From SZUA-36 sp964650905 (GTDB lineage Bacteria; Pseudomonadota; Gammaproteobacteria; Xanthomonadales; SZUA-36): a stretch of 64,000 nt of DNA. The stretch covers positions 1 to 64,000 of the forward strand of contig CAZYVH010000004.1 of assembly GCA_964650905.1 (NCBI GenBank). The letters run 5' to 3'. A program made the translations under genes and the position numbers. Positions 33,116 to 42,542 of the stretch are shown one piece after another. Positions within the stretch are counted from its first letter, which is position 1. The number at the start of each line of letters is the position of its first letter. The notes under the pieces were generated by a model, which was not told the DNA's origin, made no database searches, and worked only from the letters and a program-made list of their open reading frames with translations.

Positions 33116-35028
33116 AACACTTGCGGTCGCTTCAGGCACCTGCCCGGGTGCTGGTTTTTCTACTCGTCGTTTTTACACTGTCACGCCTGACGTTGCTGGC
33201 ATGGTACTGGCCCCGGGTTGCGGCCAGCGGCGGTGCCTGGTTTATCCTCATACAGGGTGTGCGTTTTGACCTGGTCCTGCTGGGCATGGTGTTGGGCCCG
33301 GCATTGCTAACGGCCCCCTGGCTGTCGGGCCGCAGGGCCGGTGGGCCTGTTTTACGCTTTTACCTGGTCGCAGTGGTTATTTTTTGTGTGTTTGTGGAAG
33401 CAGGAACCATACCCTTCATCGACCAGTATGATGCCCGGCCAAATTATCTCTATGTAGAATATCTCCAGTACGCACACGAAGTCTTTGCAACATTGTTGGG
33501 TGCCTACAAGCGGTGGATAGCAACGGCCATCCTGACCTCGCTGGCCGCCGGGTTGTTGACTTGGCGTTTGACGCGCACGACGGTGCAAACCATTTCGAGA
33601 TCACGCTTGTTAGTGGCCCTTATGTTGCTGCCACTGGTGTCGATCCTGATCCTCCTGATGGTGCGTTCCACACTCGCCCATCGCCCGGTCAACCCGAGCA
33701 CCGTTGCATTTTCGACGGATGCAATGGTCAACCAATTGGCATTGAATTCACCGTATACCCTGGCCTATGCGATATACGAGCAGCATCGCGATAATACCAA
33801 CAGCAAAGCGAGCTATGGCAGAATGGATAATGAGAAAATTCTCGATATCGTGGCTTCCGATGCCGGTCTTGCAGACGTGGTCGACAAATACAGTGATACA
33901 CCCACTTTGCACAGGCACACGGCCACAAGACAACCACCAGGACCGCTCAACCTGGTCATTATCCTGGAGGAAAGCCTGGGTGCGGAATTTGTTGGCAGTC
34001 TCGGTGGCAAAAATCTGACACCCAGGCTCGATGAATTGGCCGGCCAAGGCATCTGGCTGGAGCAATTATATGCAACCGGCACGCGCTCCGTGCGTGGCAT
34101 CGAAGCCATCATCGCGGGTTTCCCGCCCACTTTGAAACGCAGTGTTGTGAAACTGGCGGAAACCCAGTTACATTTTTTCACACTGGCCGATCTATTGCAG
34201 GACCGGGGTTACACAACCAGTTTTATCTATGGTGGTGAAGCCCATTTTGACAACATGCGGCGTTTTTTTCTAAACAATGGTTTCCAGACCGTGATCGATG
34301 AGAACGACTATGACGACCCGCAATTTCGTGGTTCGTGGGGGGTATCCGACGAAGACCTGTTCCAACGTGCGCAGCAGGTCTTTGGCGCAGCGGGTGAGCA
34401 ACCGTTTTTCAGCCTGGTGTTTAGCTCCAGCAACCATGAACCATTCGATATCCCGCCCGGCAGGGTAACGATGGCGAGCGGCCCCGATGGCGAGCGTGAA
34501 ACGGCCGTTAAATATGCCGATTACGCCCTCGGGGTTTTTATCGATACTGCCCGTCAATCGGATTATTACGCCAATACGGTGTTTTTGATCGTTGCCGACC
34601 ACAATTCAAGGGTTTACGGCGACCAACTCGTGCCGATCGAGCGTTTCCACATCCCTGGTGTCATCATCGGCGGCAGCATCAAACCACGTCGTATCGCCGG
34701 TATCAGCAGCCAGCTCGACCTGCTACCCACGATGTTGTCACTGATCGGTATAAGCGGCCGGATTCCGGCCATCGGCTATGATCTGACCCGACCGGAATAC
34801 ACGCACGGCGCAGGCAGGGCACAGATGCAGTTCAATACCTTACAAGCCTGGATGGTACCTGGAAAAGTTGTCATCCTGCAGCCGGATCTGCCACCGCAAT
34901 CTTTTCTGATTAAACCCGGTGGTCGTCTGCGTCCTGACCCGTCACCGGACCCACAGCTTCAGCAACAAGCACTGGCACACGCCTTGTGGCCGGAACTCAT
35001 GATCAGAAACAAAGCCTATCACCCTTAG
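33112..35028 (+). CDS. LTA-synthase-like sulfatase-fold phosphotransferase
   Basis: A 638-residue protein with about five N-terminal membrane helices (residues 12-185) and an extracytoplasmic sulfatase-fold domain from about 280. Metal and catalytic elements are LVIILEESLG, the nucleophile Thr in ATGTRSVRGIEA and LIVADHNSRVYG. It matches the lipoteichoic-acid-synthase/phosphoglycerol- or phosphoethanolamine-transferase group. In Gram-negatives these decorate lipid A, core sugars or osmoregulated glucans. The GTG start overlaps the PAP2 phosphatase stop, implying coupled translation. Acceptor unknown. Confidence 0.85.
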   Translation: MKHLRSLQAPARVLVFLLVVFTLSRLTLLAWYWPRVAASGGAWFILIQGVRFDLVLLGMVLGPALLTAPWLSGRRAGGPVLRFYLVAVVIFCVFVEAGTIPFIDQYDARPNYLYVEYLQYAHEVFATLLGAYKRWIATAILTSLAAGLLTWRLTRTTVQTISRSRLLVALMLLPLVSILILLMVRSTLAHRPVNPSTVAFSTDAMVNQLALNSPYTLAYAIYEQHRDNTNSKASYGRMDNEKILDIVASDAGLADVVDKYSDTPTLHRHTATRQPPGPLNLVIILEESLGAEFVGSLGGKNLTPRLDELAGQGIWLEQLYATGTRSVRGIEAIIAGFPPTLKRSVVKLAETQLHFFTLADLLQDRGYTTSFIYGGEAHFDNMRRFFLNNGFQTVIDENDYDDPQFRGSWGVSDEDLFQRAQQVFGAAGEQPFFSLVFSSSNHEPFDIPPGRVTMASGPDGERETAVKYADYALGVFIDTARQSDYYANTVFLIVADHNSRVYGDQLVPIERFHIPGVIIGGSIKPRRIAGISSQLDLLPTMLSLIGISGRIPAIGYDLTRPEYTHGAGRAQMQFNTLQAWMVPGKVVILQPDLPPQSFLIKPGGRLRPDPSPDPQLQQQALAHALWPELMIRNKAYHP

Positions 35029-35218
35029 CCTGGACATTTCACGGGTTAGGTGGACATTTTAAATATACAGGCCAGGTCTGCTGTTAAAATAAGCAGAACT
35101 TGAGACCGGTGGGCATTGCGTATAACACAATACCGGAAATATACAGATATTTAACATATACAGAACTTAATCACGATTATTTCTTCTTAGCTTTAACTGT
35201 TACCGGAACAACAAACTC

Positions 35219-35965
35219 ATGTCTATTATTTCTGTCCTTATTTGGTTGATTCAGCTGGCTCTGATCATCCACGTGCTCAAAACCGGCCGGAACCGCTACT
35301 GGATCATGGTTTTGTTGTTCATGCCGCTCATCGGTGGTATTGCTTATCTGGTGATCGAACTCCTGCCGGAATTTTCAGGCAGCATCAGCGGACAACGCGC
35401 GGTTCGAAGTGTCAAAAATACATTCAACCCCGGCGCGGACCTGCATCAACACGAGGCAGCCTGGCAACAATCGCCAAATGTCGACAACGCACGCCGTTAT
35501 GCCGAAGCTTTGCTGGAATCGGGTAAAGACGATGCCGCGCAGACCATCGTCGACCAGGCGCTCAAGGGTCTGTTCAAGACCGAACCAACACTGCTACTGC
35601 TGAAAGCTAATATCCTTTTTACACAAAACCATCCGGACAACGCCGTCGCGACCCTGGAATTATTACAGCAACATAATCCGGATTTTCGCAGCGCCGAAGG
35701 ACACCTGCTGTATGCAAGGGCGCTTGAAGCCAATGGACAGACAGATAAGGCCGTGCGTGAATACTCAGCGGTTGCCGGCTATTTCCCAGGCGTTGAAGCA
35801 CGTTACCGTCTTGCCCTTTGCCTCAAAAACATCGGTAAAGATACCGCTGCAAAGACCGAAATGGATTCCATCCTCAACGATGCGAAACTGGCGCCTGCAC
35901 ATTTCCGCAAAAGCCAGAAGCCCTGGTTGGATGCCGTCAAACGAGAATACCAATATTTGAGTTAA
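35219..35965 (+). CDS. Membrane protein with PLDc-N-like and TPR regions
   Basis: A 248-residue protein. Two hydrophobic helices (residues 4-20 and 28-46) resemble the cardiolipin-synthase N-terminal PLDNc domain, followed by TPR-like helices (ARRYAEALLESGKDDAAQTI, LEANGQTDKAVREYSAVAG and similar) to the end. It probably sits in the inner membrane with a cytoplasmic TPR scaffold. Its stop overlaps the end of sufS by 4 bases in a tail-to-tail arrangement. The 190 bp upstream contain two copies of GGACATTT (near 35032 and 35053) but no visible gene. Function unknown. Confidence 0.7.
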   Translation: MSIISVLIWLIQLALIIHVLKTGRNRYWIMVLLFMPLIGGIAYLVIELLPEFSGSISGQRAVRSVKNTFNPGADLHQHEAAWQQSPNVDNARRYAEALLESGKDDAAQTIVDQALKGLFKTEPTLLLLKANILFTQNHPDNAVATLELLQQHNPDFRSAEGHLLYARALEANGQTDKAVREYSAVAGYFPGVEARYRLALCLKNIGKDTAAKTEMDSILNDAKLAPAHFRKSQKPWLDAVKREYQYLS

Positions 35966-37254
35966 AACATTGCGAGTGTTTTTTCCAGAGCGTCCGCAAG
36001 CACGTCGATTTCTGCACAGGTATTGTAGATACCCAGGGATGCCCGTGCCGTTGCCGGCAAACCAAAGAACTGCACCACCGGCATGGCGCAATGGTGACCT
36101 GTACGGATCGCGACGCCGTGCAGGTCAACGATCGTACCGACATCGTTGGCGTGTATATCCCCGAGCACAAAGGACATAACACCGGCCTTGTGGGCAGCCG
36201 TGCCGATCATCCTGAAACCTTCCACCTGTGCCAGCCGTAGCGTGCCGTAGGCCAGCAACTCAGCCTCATGGGCAGCGATATTATGCATACCAATCGTTAG
36301 CAGGTAGTCGACTGCTGCACCCAATCCAATTGCCCCGGCAATATTGGGTGTACCGGCTTCGAACTTGCCCGGTGGATCGTTGTAGGTGGATTTATCAAAC
36401 GTGACGTGGCGTATCATTTCACCACCACCCTGGTAGGGTACCATGCTTTCAAGGTGTTGCGCCTTCGCCCACAACACTCCGATGCCCGTCGGGCCGTACA
36501 TCTTGTGACCGGAAAAACAGTAAAAATCACAAGCGATGGCCTCAATATCAACCGCCTGGTGGGGTACCGCCTGGGCGCCATCGACAAGCACCGGAATACC
36601 GTGTTGCCTGGCAAGCGCGCAGATCTCTGCCACCGGGTTGACCGTCCCCAATGCATTGGACACATGCACCACGCCGAGGAACTTGACCCGCGGGGTCAGC
36701 ATCGCGGCCAATACGTCCATTTCAAGGTCACCGTGCTCATTGATCGGCACTACTTTCAGCACCGCACCGGTTTCTTCGCAGAGCAGTTGCCACGGCACGA
36801 TATTGGAGTGGTGCTCCATATAAGTGATCAGTATTTCGTCACCGGCGCTTAGTCGTGGCCGCACGAAACTGTGAGCAACGAGGTTGATTGACTCGGTGGT
36901 GCCGCGCGTGAATACGACCTCATCATCCGATGGCGCATTGATAAAGGCAGCAACCCGGGCGCGCGCGCGCTCGTAGGCATCGGTCGCCTCCTGGCTCAAC
37001 CGGTGCACGCCGCGGTGGATATTGGCGTTGTGATTGAGGTAGAAATCCCTGACCGCATTGACCACGGCCAGTGGTCGCTGGGCCGAGGCTGCTGAATCAA
37101 AATACACCAGCGGTTTGCCCTGCACGCTTCGTTGCAGGATTGGAAAATCCGCGCGGATTTTTTCAACGTCAAATACCTGGCCATCAATTTTCAGGGCTTC
37201 GGTTATCCGTGCATCAGGCGAAGATCCGGCAGGTTTTGCGAGTATATTGTTCAT
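35962..37254 (-). CDS. sufS: Cysteine desulfurase SufS
   Basis: A 430-residue PLP enzyme (class-II cysteine desulfurase) that takes sulfur from cysteine for iron-sulfur cluster assembly. The PLP lysine is Lys251 in CFSGHKMYGPTG and the catalytic Cys389 in RTGHHCAMP; GTTESINLVA is also clear. It is the last gene of the suf operon and overlaps sufD by 4 bases. No sufE or sufU follows; the next gene is convergent. About 20 residues longer at the N-terminus than the common 405-410 (alternative starts exist). Confidence 0.95.
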   Translation of the reverse strand: MNNILAKPAGSSPDARITEALKIDGQVFDVEKIRADFPILQRSVQGKPLVYFDSAASAQRPLAVVNAVRDFYLNHNANIHRGVHRLSQEATDAYERARARVAAFINAPSDDEVVFTRGTTESINLVAHSFVRPRLSAGDEILITYMEHHSNIVPWQLLCEETGAVLKVVPINEHGDLEMDVLAAMLTPRVKFLGVVHVSNALGTVNPVAEICALARQHGIPVLVDGAQAVPHQAVDIEAIACDFYCFSGHKMYGPTGIGVLWAKAQHLESMVPYQGGGEMIRHVTFDKSTYNDPPGKFEAGTPNIAGAIGLGAAVDYLLTIGMHNIAAHEAELLAYGTLRLAQVEGFRMIGTAAHKAGVMSFVLGDIHANDVGTIVDLHGVAIRTGHHCAMPVVQFFGLPATARASLGIYNTCAEIDVLADALEKTLAMF

Positions 37255-38531
37255 TCTTTTGGCAAGGCCTCCAACAGACGCGCAGAAATGACTTCTGCCA
37301 ATTCAGGGTCAGTCATTCTGTCGCTCACCGAACGGCAAAACGCCACAATCAGCAATTGCCGTGCCTGAGCTTCATTCAAACCGCGGCTACGCAGATAAAA
37401 AACCGCCTGCTCATCAAGTTGTCCAACCGTAGCGCCGTGGCTGGCCACGACTTCATCGGCGTAGATCTCCAGTTCCGGCTTGGTATCGATTTCCGCACGC
37501 GTGGATAACAGGATATTGGCGTTGGACTGTAATGCCTCGGTCCCGTCGGCACCGGGGTGCACACAAACGGCAGTATTAAACACCGCTTTACCGCTACCAC
37601 CGGCGACACCGCGAAAATACTGTTCGCTGACACCTTCGGGCTCCATATGGTCCACCCTGGCATGGTTGTCGACGTGACGCTTGCCATCGACCAGGTAGGC
37701 CCCGTTGAAGCTCGCCTGCGCACCCTTGCCCATGAGTGCACTGTGTAAATCATGGCGCACCAGACCACCGCCGAGGTCAAAGCCGTAATAGCCGTATTCG
37801 CTGCCGGTCTGCTGGGTTATTTCCGTGCGTGTAATCAGGGACGCGGTCGCCGGCTCGCGCTGTACCCGAACATGCGTCAAACAGGCGTCTTGACCCAAAC
37901 TGGCCTGCAGTACGACATTAGCCGTATTGACATTGTTATCAGTTGACTCGAACTGTTCTACCAACTCCAGTCTGGAACCCGCTTCAAGCAACACGCAGAT
38001 ACGACTGTTAAACAGGTATGCAAGCTGAGCGGCACTACTTGAATAGTTCAGCAGTAAACGGCCGGCATGCGCCCCGGAAGACACATGGATGACCAGACCG
38101 CGCTCCAGCGTGGCCGTATTTAGCTCTGTGAACGCCTGCGCTGAACCCTGGGCCGGCAATGCCTCGAGCATCGACTTCAATCCTCCGGTTTCAGCTGCGA
38201 GCGCAGCACCGAGTGTCATGACGCTGACACCCGCTGGCGGCTCACCCTGTATATCCGACAAGCCACCGTCCAGTATGTTGGCCTGCAATCCTGACGTCGT
38301 CAGCGCTGCGGCCATGACTGCTTTACCGCTGCTCGCCGGTCTGCCGGCGGACAACTGGATATCCCCCTGTCCGAGCGCGCCCAGCGGTGTGTACTTCCAT
38401 GCCTCGTCCTTGCGTGTCGGCAGACCATTGTTACGAAACTGCTCCGCTCCACTGTGTCTGAGCTCACGCAGCCAATCGGGTTGCGTGCTGGAAATGTCGG
38501 CCTTGGCCAGTTGTGTCGTTAATTCGTTCAT
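37251..38531 (-). CDS. sufD: Fe-S assembly scaffold protein SufD
   Basis: A 426-residue beta-helix protein that pairs with SufB in the SufBC2D scaffold. The family's C-terminal block ATVGQLDEQAVFYLRSRGL and QLLIVAFC is present, along with LRKDEAWKYTPL-like TRKDEAWKYTPLGAL near the start. It overlaps sufC by 4 bases and sufS by 4 bases, so translation is coupled along the operon. SufD acts in the cytoplasm and is needed for iron entry into the scaffold. Confidence 0.93.
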   Translation of the reverse strand: MNELTTQLAKADISSTQPDWLRELRHSGAEQFRNNGLPTRKDEAWKYTPLGALGQGDIQLSAGRPASSGKAVMAAALTTSGLQANILDGGLSDIQGEPPAGVSVMTLGAALAAETGGLKSMLEALPAQGSAQAFTELNTATLERGLVIHVSSGAHAGRLLLNYSSSAAQLAYLFNSRICVLLEAGSRLELVEQFESTDNNVNTANVVLQASLGQDACLTHVRVQREPATASLITRTEITQQTGSEYGYYGFDLGGGLVRHDLHSALMGKGAQASFNGAYLVDGKRHVDNHARVDHMEPEGVSEQYFRGVAGGSGKAVFNTAVCVHPGADGTEALQSNANILLSTRAEIDTKPELEIYADEVVASHGATVGQLDEQAVFYLRSRGLNEAQARQLLIVAFCRSVSDRMTDPELAEVISARLLEALPKE

Positions 38532-39328
38532 GGGGCTGTGGGCCGCAGGCCGTCATCGCTCTGCAATGCTTTGATGCCACCGTCATCCAACCAGGCATAA
38601 CCCTGCTCTTCCAGTTTCAGGGCCAGTTCGGCACCACCTGTGACCACCAACCTGCCATTGGCCAGCACGTGCACTTTGTCCGGCACGATGTAATCCAGCA
38701 AGCGTTGGTAGTGTGTGACCACGATCATGGCGCGTTCAGGACTGCGCTGGCTGTTGACCCCGCTGGCAACGGTCTTGAGCGCATCGATATCCAGACCGGA
38801 ATCGGTTTCATCCAGGATCGCCAGCATCGGCTCAAGCACCGCCATCTGGAAAATCTCATTGCGTTTTTTCTCTCCACCGGAGAAACCCTCGTTGACCGCA
38901 CGCCGTAGCAGTTCGTCACCGACGTTCAGAACCTTCAGTTTCTCCCGCACCAGGCGCAGGAACCCAGCCGAATCCAGTTCGGCTTCACCACGGTATTTAC
39001 GTTGTGCGTTGAGGGCGGCGCGTAAAAAATAGGTGTTGTTGACACCGGGGATCTCCACCGGGTATTGAAAAGCCAGAAACACACCTTCACAAGCACGTTC
39101 CTCGGGCGCCAGTTCAAGCAGGTTTTTACCTCTAAAAATGACTTCGCCCTGGGTAACCTCATAACCTTCCCGCCCGGCAAGCACATTGCCGAGCGTGCTT
39201 TTACCCGCGCCGTTCGGACCCATGATGGCGTGCACCTCACCACCCTGGACCTCGAGATCAAGACCCTTGAGAATTTCATTGCCGGCGACACTGACGTGTA
39301 AATTTTTTATCTTCAACATGTTTGACAT
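38528..39328 (-). CDS. sufC: Fe-S assembly ATPase SufC
   Basis: A 266-residue ABC-type ATPase that energises the SufB-SufD scaffold. Walker A GPNGAGKST (near 37-45), signature FSGGEKKRNEIFQM and Walker B LAILDETDSGLDIDAL are intact. The C-terminus is about 15 residues longer than in E. coli. The sequence upstream is known for only 34 bases before the assembly gap, so its spacing from sufB cannot be measured. Its start has AACATGTT context with no obvious alternative. Confidence 0.94.
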   Translation of the reverse strand: MSNMLKIKNLHVSVAGNEILKGLDLEVQGGEVHAIMGPNGAGKSTLGNVLAGREGYEVTQGEVIFRGKNLLELAPEERACEGVFLAFQYPVEIPGVNNTYFLRAALNAQRKYRGEAELDSAGFLRLVREKLKVLNVGDELLRRAVNEGFSGGEKKRNEIFQMAVLEPMLAILDETDSGLDIDALKTVASGVNSQRSPERAMIVVTHYQRLLDYIVPDKVHVLANGRLVVTGGAELALKLEEQGYAWLDDGGIKALQSDDGLRPTAP

Positions 39329-39362
39329 ACTCTGTATTTGAATTGGGCGGAGACGGTGACTA

Positions 39363-39462
39363 NNNNNNNNNNNNNNNNNNNNNNNNNNNNNNNNNNNNNN
39401 NNNNNNNNNNNNNNNNNNNNNNNNNNNNNNNNNNNNNNNNNNNNNNNNNNNNNNNNNNNNNN
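39363..39462. other. Assembly gap of 100 N
   Basis: Exactly 100 undetermined bases, the conventional symbol for a scaffold join of unknown length. It sits between the sufB stop and the sufC promoter side. The true sequence could be shorter or longer, so downstream coordinates are nominal. Confidence 0.99.
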
Positions 39463-40911
39463 CTAACCCACTGCTCCTTCGAGACTGACTTCCAGCAACG
39501 CCTTGGCTTCAACGGCAAATTCCATCGGCAACTCCCTGAACACCTGTTTGCAGAAACCATCGACGATCATCGAGACGGCATTCTCTTCGGAAATACCACG
39601 CTGCAGACAGTAAAACAACTGGTCTTCGCCGATTCTGGACGTGGTGGCCTCGTGCTCGACCCTGGCGCTGGGGTTACGCACCTCGATATAGGGAAAGGTA
39701 TGTGCACCACATTGCTTGCCGATCAGCATGGAATCGCACTGGGAATAATTACGCGCGTTGTGTGCGCGTGGCGTCATCCTGACCAGGCCCCGGTAGGCAT
39801 TCTGCCCACGGCCTGCTGATATACCCTTGGAAATGATCTTGCTGCGGGTGTTGCGGCCGATATGGATCATCTTGGTGCCGGTGTCAGCCTGCTGGCGGTT
39901 ATTGGTCAAGGCAACCGAGTAAAACTCGCCCACGGAATCATCACCACGCAAGATGCAGCTTGGGTATTTCCAGGTGATCGCTGAACCGGTTTCTACCTGG
40001 GTCCATGAAATACGTGCACGGGCGCCGCGGCAGTCACCACGCTTGGTGACAAAATTATAAATACCGCCGACACCGTTTTCATCACCCGGGTACCAGTTTT
40101 GCACGGTTGAATACTTGATGTTCGCGTCTTCCAGTGCAACCAGTTCCACCACTGCGGCGTGTAGTTGGTTTTCATCCCGCATCGGCGCGGTGCAACCTTC
40201 GAGGTAGCTGACCTGTCCACCGTCCTCAGCCACAATCAGGGTACGTTCAAACTGGCCGGTTTCAGCCGCATTGATACGAAAATACGTGGATAACTCCATC
40301 GGGCAACGTACCCCCCTGGGTATGAATACAAAACTGCCGTCACTGAAAACGGCGGAATTTAACGCGGCAAAAAAATTATCACGGGTTGGCACCACGCTAC
40401 CGAGATATTTGCGCACCAGATCGGGGTGCTCCCGGACTGCTTCAGAAAATGAGCAAAAAATCACGCCGGCCTTTTTAAGTTCATCCCTGAAGGTTGTGCC
40501 AACGGAAACCGAATCAAAGACCGCGTCTACGGCCACACCGGCGAGGCGGGCGCGTTCGTGTAACGGCACACCGAGCTTGTCGTAGGTTTCCAGCAACTTG
40601 GGGTCGACCTCGTCGAGACTCTGCGGCCGATCCTTGTCCGATTTGGGGGCGGAAAAGTAGGAGATGGCCTGGAAGTCGATGGCATCGATGTCGAGGTGTG
40701 CCCAGTTGGGCTGTGGCATTTCCAGCCAGTGCCGGTAAGCTTCAAGACGCCATTGAAGTAGCCAGTCCGGCTCCTGTTTGCGTGTGGAAATAGCGCGTAT
40801 GACGTCTTCGGACAAGCCAGGTGGCAGCGTGTCCGATTCGATGTCCGTGACAAACCCATGCTGGTATTTCTGTTCGACCAGTGTATCGAGCGTCGATGCT
40901 TGATTACTCAT
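39463..40911 (-). CDS. sufB: Fe-S assembly scaffold protein SufB
   Basis: A 482-residue scaffold protein on which new Fe-S clusters form with SufC and SufD. Typical blocks: FCSFSEAVREHPDLVRKYLG, VFIPRGVRCPMELSTYFRIN, TVQNWYPGDENGVGG (containing the YP region), RNTRSKIISKGISAGRGQNA and the C-terminal cluster-binding Cys in NARNYSQCDSMLIG. The stop codon TAG lies immediately beside the assembly gap, and the ending LEGAVG matches the usual SufB terminus, so the gene is judged complete. It lies 46 bases after the suf regulator gene on the same strand. Confidence 0.94.
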   Translation of the reverse strand: MSNQASTLDTLVEQKYQHGFVTDIESDTLPPGLSEDVIRAISTRKQEPDWLLQWRLEAYRHWLEMPQPNWAHLDIDAIDFQAISYFSAPKSDKDRPQSLDEVDPKLLETYDKLGVPLHERARLAGVAVDAVFDSVSVGTTFRDELKKAGVIFCSFSEAVREHPDLVRKYLGSVVPTRDNFFAALNSAVFSDGSFVFIPRGVRCPMELSTYFRINAAETGQFERTLIVAEDGGQVSYLEGCTAPMRDENQLHAAVVELVALEDANIKYSTVQNWYPGDENGVGGIYNFVTKRGDCRGARARISWTQVETGSAITWKYPSCILRGDDSVGEFYSVALTNNRQQADTGTKMIHIGRNTRSKIISKGISAGRGQNAYRGLVRMTPRAHNARNYSQCDSMLIGKQCGAHTFPYIEVRNPSARVEHEATTSRIGEDQLFYCLQRGISEENAVSMIVDGFCKQVFRELPMEFAVEAKALLEVSLEGAVG

Positions 40912-40956
40912 ATTGCTGTTTGATTCCTGCTAATTTATTCCGCTAATACATCCAGT

Positions 40957-41403
40957 TCAGACGTTCAGGGTGGTGATAGCCAACGGTGCTGCTGCCGACC
41001 TGACCGGTTCTGACATTTCCGCCAGCGAAACGTTTTCCATGGCCTGCGCAATGGCCACGCTAATGCGTTGCCAGTTACCACGCAGACTGCAAATGGCTTC
41101 CTGGGCACACAGACCCTCTTCCGCACTGCATTCGGTCATAGCGATCGGCCCCTCGATTGCCGCTATGATTTTGGCCACACTGATCTCATGTGCATCTTTT
41201 ACCATGCTATAGCCACCGCTGGGACCGCGGTATGATTTAACAAGCCCATCTTTTACAAGTAATTTTAATACTTTACTTACTGTCGGAAGCTCCAGGTTTG
41301 AACGCTCCGACAGCGCCTGTGCACTCAGCACCAAACCCCGCGACGCATGCAACTCGACCATCACCATGATGGCGTAATCGGTCATTTTGCTGATGCGTAA
41401 CAT
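40957..41403 (-). CDS. Rrf2-family Suf regulator (SufR/IscR-like)
   Basis: A 148-residue transcription regulator of the Rrf2 family. The winged helix (KMTDYAIMVMVELH, SNLELPTVSKVLKLL, PSGGYSMV) is followed by three cysteines at 92, 99 and 105, the [2Fe-2S] ligand arrangement of IscR-type sensors. It probably represses the suf operon when it carries a cluster. This is the subgroup that heads suf operons in xanthomonads and relatives. Start at 41403 is chosen because GGAG lies 6-9 bases upstream; the frame runs to 41424 without a better site. Direct repeats that could be its operator lie upstream. Confidence 0.88.
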   Translation of the reverse strand: MLRISKMTDYAIMVMVELHASRGLVLSAQALSERSNLELPTVSKVLKLLVKDGLVKSYRGPSGGYSMVKDAHEISVAKIIAAIEGPIAMTECSAEEGLCAQEAICSLRGNWQRISVAIAQAMENVSLAEMSEPVRSAAAPLAITTLNV

Positions 41404-41451
41404 CTGTTCTCCAGTGCGTTGCAATGTTCAGTAACAGCCTCGTTTATATAT

Positions 41452-41468
41452 AGTACCATATCAGTACC
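41452..41468. promoter_or_regulatory. Possible Rrf2-type operator of the suf operon
   Basis: AGTACC occurs at 41452-41457 and 41463-41468, an 11-base period that would put both on one face of the helix. It overlaps the AT-rich region (TATATATAG) where the suf promoter should lie, 49-65 bases upstream of the regulator start. Its use by the suf regulator is inferred from position. Confidence 0.4.
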
Positions 41469-41552
41469 CTTTAAAGTTAAAAAATGAATAAATCGTCGGT
41501 TTTACCCACTTGGCATTTCCAATACCGTTCAAATTACGGCAGAATTCAACCC

Positions 41553-42542
41553 ATGAGTGGGTCAAATACCACCGTTGAACATGACCCACGCTTGCGTGCC
41601 GCCCGGCAGTGGTTACAGTCCTTAAAGATTGACCTGGGAAGCGGGTTTCAAAGCATTGCAGGTGATGCCAGCTTCCGAAGATATTTCAGAGTCATAGCCG
41701 ATGGCCGGTCCAGGATACTGATGGATGCAGCACCACCGGTCGAAGATGTGCAACCATTTTGTGAGGTCGACCGTCGTTTGCGCCTGGCGGGTCTGCATGC
41801 ACCCGCGATCATCCAGGCGGATACGACACACGGTTTTTTATTACTCGAAGACCTCGGCGATGACCTTTACCGGGGCTTACTGGATGAAAACACTGTCAAT
41901 CAGAATTTCGTGACCCTCTTTGAGGTTCTGCGGGATATGGCGCTCAATGTCGAACACAGCGGTCTGCCCATCTATGATGCCAACCTGCTTAAGACAGAGT
42001 TGGATCTGTTCCCCAACTGGTACCTCGGCCACCATCGTCTTCAGATGTCGCGCGTACGCTTCAACGCTGTCTGGGCCCCTGTCTGCGAACGGCTGATCAG
42101 TTCCGCCCTGTCCCAACCTCAGTGTTTCGTACACCGTGATTTCCACTCCTGCAATCTGTTGAAAACACCCGCTGGGCAGGTTGGTATCATTGATTTCCAG
42201 GACGCGGTTTCAGGACCCATCAGTTATGATTTTATTTCACTCATCTGGGATCGCTATATCAGCTGGCCACGCAGGCAGTTGCTGCTCTGGATTGAATCTT
42301 TTCGTCAATTACTGGGGCTGGATATGCCGGCGGATGACTGGTTGCGTTGCTGTGACCTGATGGGTTTGCAACGTCACATCAAGGTGGTGGGGATATTCGC
42401 CCGTTTATACTACCGGGATGGCAAGAACGGTTATATCGAAATGATTCCGCGTTTTTATGACTACCTGTTGAGCACATTGCGTCACTACCCCGAGTTTGCA
42501 GAATTTATGAACGTCCTGGAGCAGGATTCATGCATGCCATGA
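41553..42542 (+). CDS. amgK: N-acetylmuramate/N-acetylglucosamine anomeric kinase AmgK
   Basis: A 329-residue aminoglycoside-phosphotransferase-fold kinase that phosphorylates the anomeric position of MurNAc in peptidoglycan recycling. Kinase motifs: GDASFRRYFRV (nucleotide-binding start), the Brenner catalytic motif FVHRDFHSCNLL and GIIDFQDAVSGP (metal-binding DFG equivalent). It overlaps murU, encoding the next enzyme, by 13 bases. The ATG at 41553 gives the normal N-terminus; an in-frame ATG at 41484 would add 23 residues and start inside the suf operator region. No strong ribosome site is seen at either. Confidence 0.88.
   Translation: MSGSNTTVEHDPRLRAARQWLQSLKIDLGSGFQSIAGDASFRRYFRVIADGRSRILMDAAPPVEDVQPFCEVDRRLRLAGLHAPAIIQADTTHGFLLLEDLGDDLYRGLLDENTVNQNFVTLFEVLRDMALNVEHSGLPIYDANLLKTELDLFPNWYLGHHRLQMSRVRFNAVWAPVCERLISSALSQPQCFVHRDFHSCNLLKTPAGQVGIIDFQDAVSGPISYDFISLIWDRYISWPRRQLLLWIESFRQLLGLDMPADDWLRCCDLMGLQRHIKVVGIFARLYYRDGKNGYIEMIPRFYDYLLSTLRHYPEFAEFMNVLEQDSCMP

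Noticed and set aside
39322..39819. Open frame running through the N block
   Set aside because: It exists only because undetermined bases contain no stop; both flanks are antisense to sufC/sufB.
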